Shown here piece after piece: positions 13,271 to 14,045 of a stretch of DNA of 14,045 nt. Position 1 is the first letter of the stretch, and each line of letters starts with the position of its first letter. The stretch covers positions 1-14,045 of the forward strand of contig QMXQ01000021.1 of NCBI GenBank assembly GCA_003662205.1. Reading direction: 5' to 3'. The notes under the pieces were generated by a model that searched no databases, was not told the DNA's origin, and was given only the letters and a program-made list of their open reading frames with translations. The translations under genes were made by a program, and so were the position numbers. The stretch is from Candidatus Bathyarchaeota archaeon. Its GTDB lineage: Archaea > Thermoproteota > Bathyarchaeia > TCS64.

Positions 13271-13277
13271 CACCAAT

Positions 13278-13634
13278 TCAATATATTCCCGGTATCAGCC
13301 TCCAGGGGACCTTCTGCATGTATTCCCTGTAGGCCTTTCCGTATTGGGCTAGTAGGGCGGCCTCCTCCCTCTTGACGTAGAAGAGGATGACGACTATAGA
13401 GAGGGTGGCGAGCATCACCGTCTCCATGATGGTGAAGAGGATGGCTAGGCCGACGGCGAGGAGGAGGAAGGCGGAGTAGAAGGGATGGCGGACCCGGGAG
13501 TAGGGGCCGTGGGTGAGCAGCTTCCCCGCGTAGTTCCGCCTCCAGAAGATCCACCACCTCAGGCACAGGTAGGCGCCTAGGAGGGTGAGGGGGCCGCCGA
13601 CGACCAGCGACGCCAGAGCGTAGAAGGAGAGCAA
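13278..13634 (-). CDS. ICMT/PEMT-like small membrane methyltransferase
   Basis: The 118-residue product has about three hydrophobic segments (residues 4-28, 53-69 and 71-87) and the signature of the isoprenylcysteine methyltransferase/phospholipid N-methyltransferase superfamily: LLTHGPYSRVRHPFYSAFLLL (39-59), where H-G-P-Y and R-H-P are the cofactor-binding part, and REEAALLAQYGKAYREYMQKVPWRLIP (89-115). These enzymes methylate lipids or lipid-modified thiols using S-adenosylmethionine at the membrane; the substrate here is unknown. It is shorter than most members (150-200), but the conserved C-terminal half is complete. The start is a TTG at 13634 because an in-frame stop lies just upstream. 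The gene follows the peptidase gene by 18 bases and is convergent with livF, so it probably belongs with the peptidase unit, not the transporter. Confidence 0.8.
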   Translation of the reverse strand: MLSFYALASLVVGGPLTLLGAYLCLRWWIFWRRNYAGKLLTHGPYSRVRHPFYSAFLLLAVGLAILFTIMETVMLATLSIVVILFYVKREEAALLAQYGKAYREYMQKVPWRLIPGIY

Positions 13635-13652
13635 GTCGACCCCGTCCTACGC

Positions 13653-14045
13653 CTATCCCTGGGCGGGATAAAAGGTTGATGTCCGCCGGTGCTTCGTCAG
13701 GCGTTCACAGCCGCCGTCGGTGCAGACGACGGTGTCCTCGACGCGGATGCCGATCTCCCCGACGATGTAGACGCCGGGCTCTATGGTGAAAGTCATCCCC
13801 GACTCCAGCCCTAGCCTGTTGCCCTTGACGATGTAGGGGCGCTCGTGGATCTGCAGCCCCACGCCGTGACCGAGCCGGTGGATGAAGTAGTCCCCGAGGC
13901 CGGCGTCGGCGATCACCCGTCGGCCGGCGGCGTCGACCGATTCACAGGTCGCTCCCGGCCTCACGGCCTCAAAGGCGGCCCTGTTCGCCTCGTAGACCAC
14001 CTCGTAGAGCTCCTGCTGGCGCGGCGTGGGCTCGCCGTAGAAGAC
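13653..14045 (-). CDS. M24 family metallopeptidase (Xaa-Pro dipeptidase/aminopeptidase type), N-terminal part outside window
   Basis: The C-terminal 130 residues of a pita-bread-fold metallopeptidase are visible and the frame is open to the right edge. Landmarks are ELYEVVYEANRAAFEAVRPG, then HRLGHGVGLQIHERPYI with the metal-ligand His and the second conserved His, GMTFTIEPGVYI with a metal-ligand Glu, and GIRVEDTVVCTDGGCERLT with the final Glu ligand. The two Asp ligands expected upstream are beyond the window. The closing segment suits Xaa-Pro dipeptidases that trim proline-containing peptides. The GTG at 14000 is internal, since conserved family sequence (FYGEPTPRQQELYE) runs before it. 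A link with amino acid uptake by the nearby transporter is possible but not shown. Confidence 0.88.
   Translation of the reverse strand, partial: VFYGEPTPRQQELYEVVYEANRAAFEAVRPGATCESVDAAGRRVIADAGLGDYFIHRLGHGVGLQIHERPYIVKGNRLGLESGMTFTIEPGVYIVGEIGIRVEDTVVCTDGGCERLTKHRRTSTFYPAQG

Overview
The window is archaeal chromosomal DNA. It carries genes that bacteria lack: transcription factor S, sliding clamp PCNA, both subunits of the archaeo-eukaryotic primase, a GINS subunit, ribosomal proteins eL42 and eS27, aIF2-alpha, Nop10 and a PAC2-family protein. Promoters look archaeal (T/A-rich TATA elements 25-35 bases before starts), transcript ends look like T-runs, and TTG or GTG starts are common. The high G+C content, G/C-ending codons, gene order and a Cys-rich insert in PriS suggest the TACK side of Archaea. 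Something near Bathyarchaeia or the Nitrososphaeria is my best guess, but this is inference from memory of gene context, not a placement.

Region 1 (1-7726, all plus strand) is an information-processing block. It begins with the tail of a DUF99 protein, then tfs, pcn, priL, a 61-residue Cys-containing unknown, priS, gins51, rpl44e, rps27e, the aIF2-alpha gene, nop10, a PAC2-family gene and a 122-residue protein I cannot name. From priS to nop10 the genes overlap by 4 bases or sit 2-17 bases apart, so replication and translation genes probably share a transcript.

Region 2 (7818-13258) is a complete branched-chain-amino-acid-type (LIV/HAAT) ABC transporter split over three units. On the minus strand are livH, livM and a 41-residue single-pass membrane ORF that starts 3 bases after livM. 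On the plus strand, diverging from livH across an AT-rich 216-base region, is livK, closed by a T-run. Then come livG and livF behind their own TATA element. The divergent region holds a perfect TATA palindrome and an 8-base inverted repeat that could be an operator.

Region 3 (13278-14045, minus strand) has a small ICMT/PEMT-like membrane methyltransferase preceded by the C-terminal part of an M24 metallopeptidase (Xaa-Pro dipeptidase type) that runs off the right edge.

I see no tRNA, rRNA, CRISPR array, insertion sequence or attachment site. No stretch over 300 bases lacks a gene; the largest gap is the 216-base livH/livK region. Most of the window is housekeeping. The least explained parts are the small protein between priL and priS, the small membrane protein after livM, the 122-residue conserved-looking unknown, and the liv control region.
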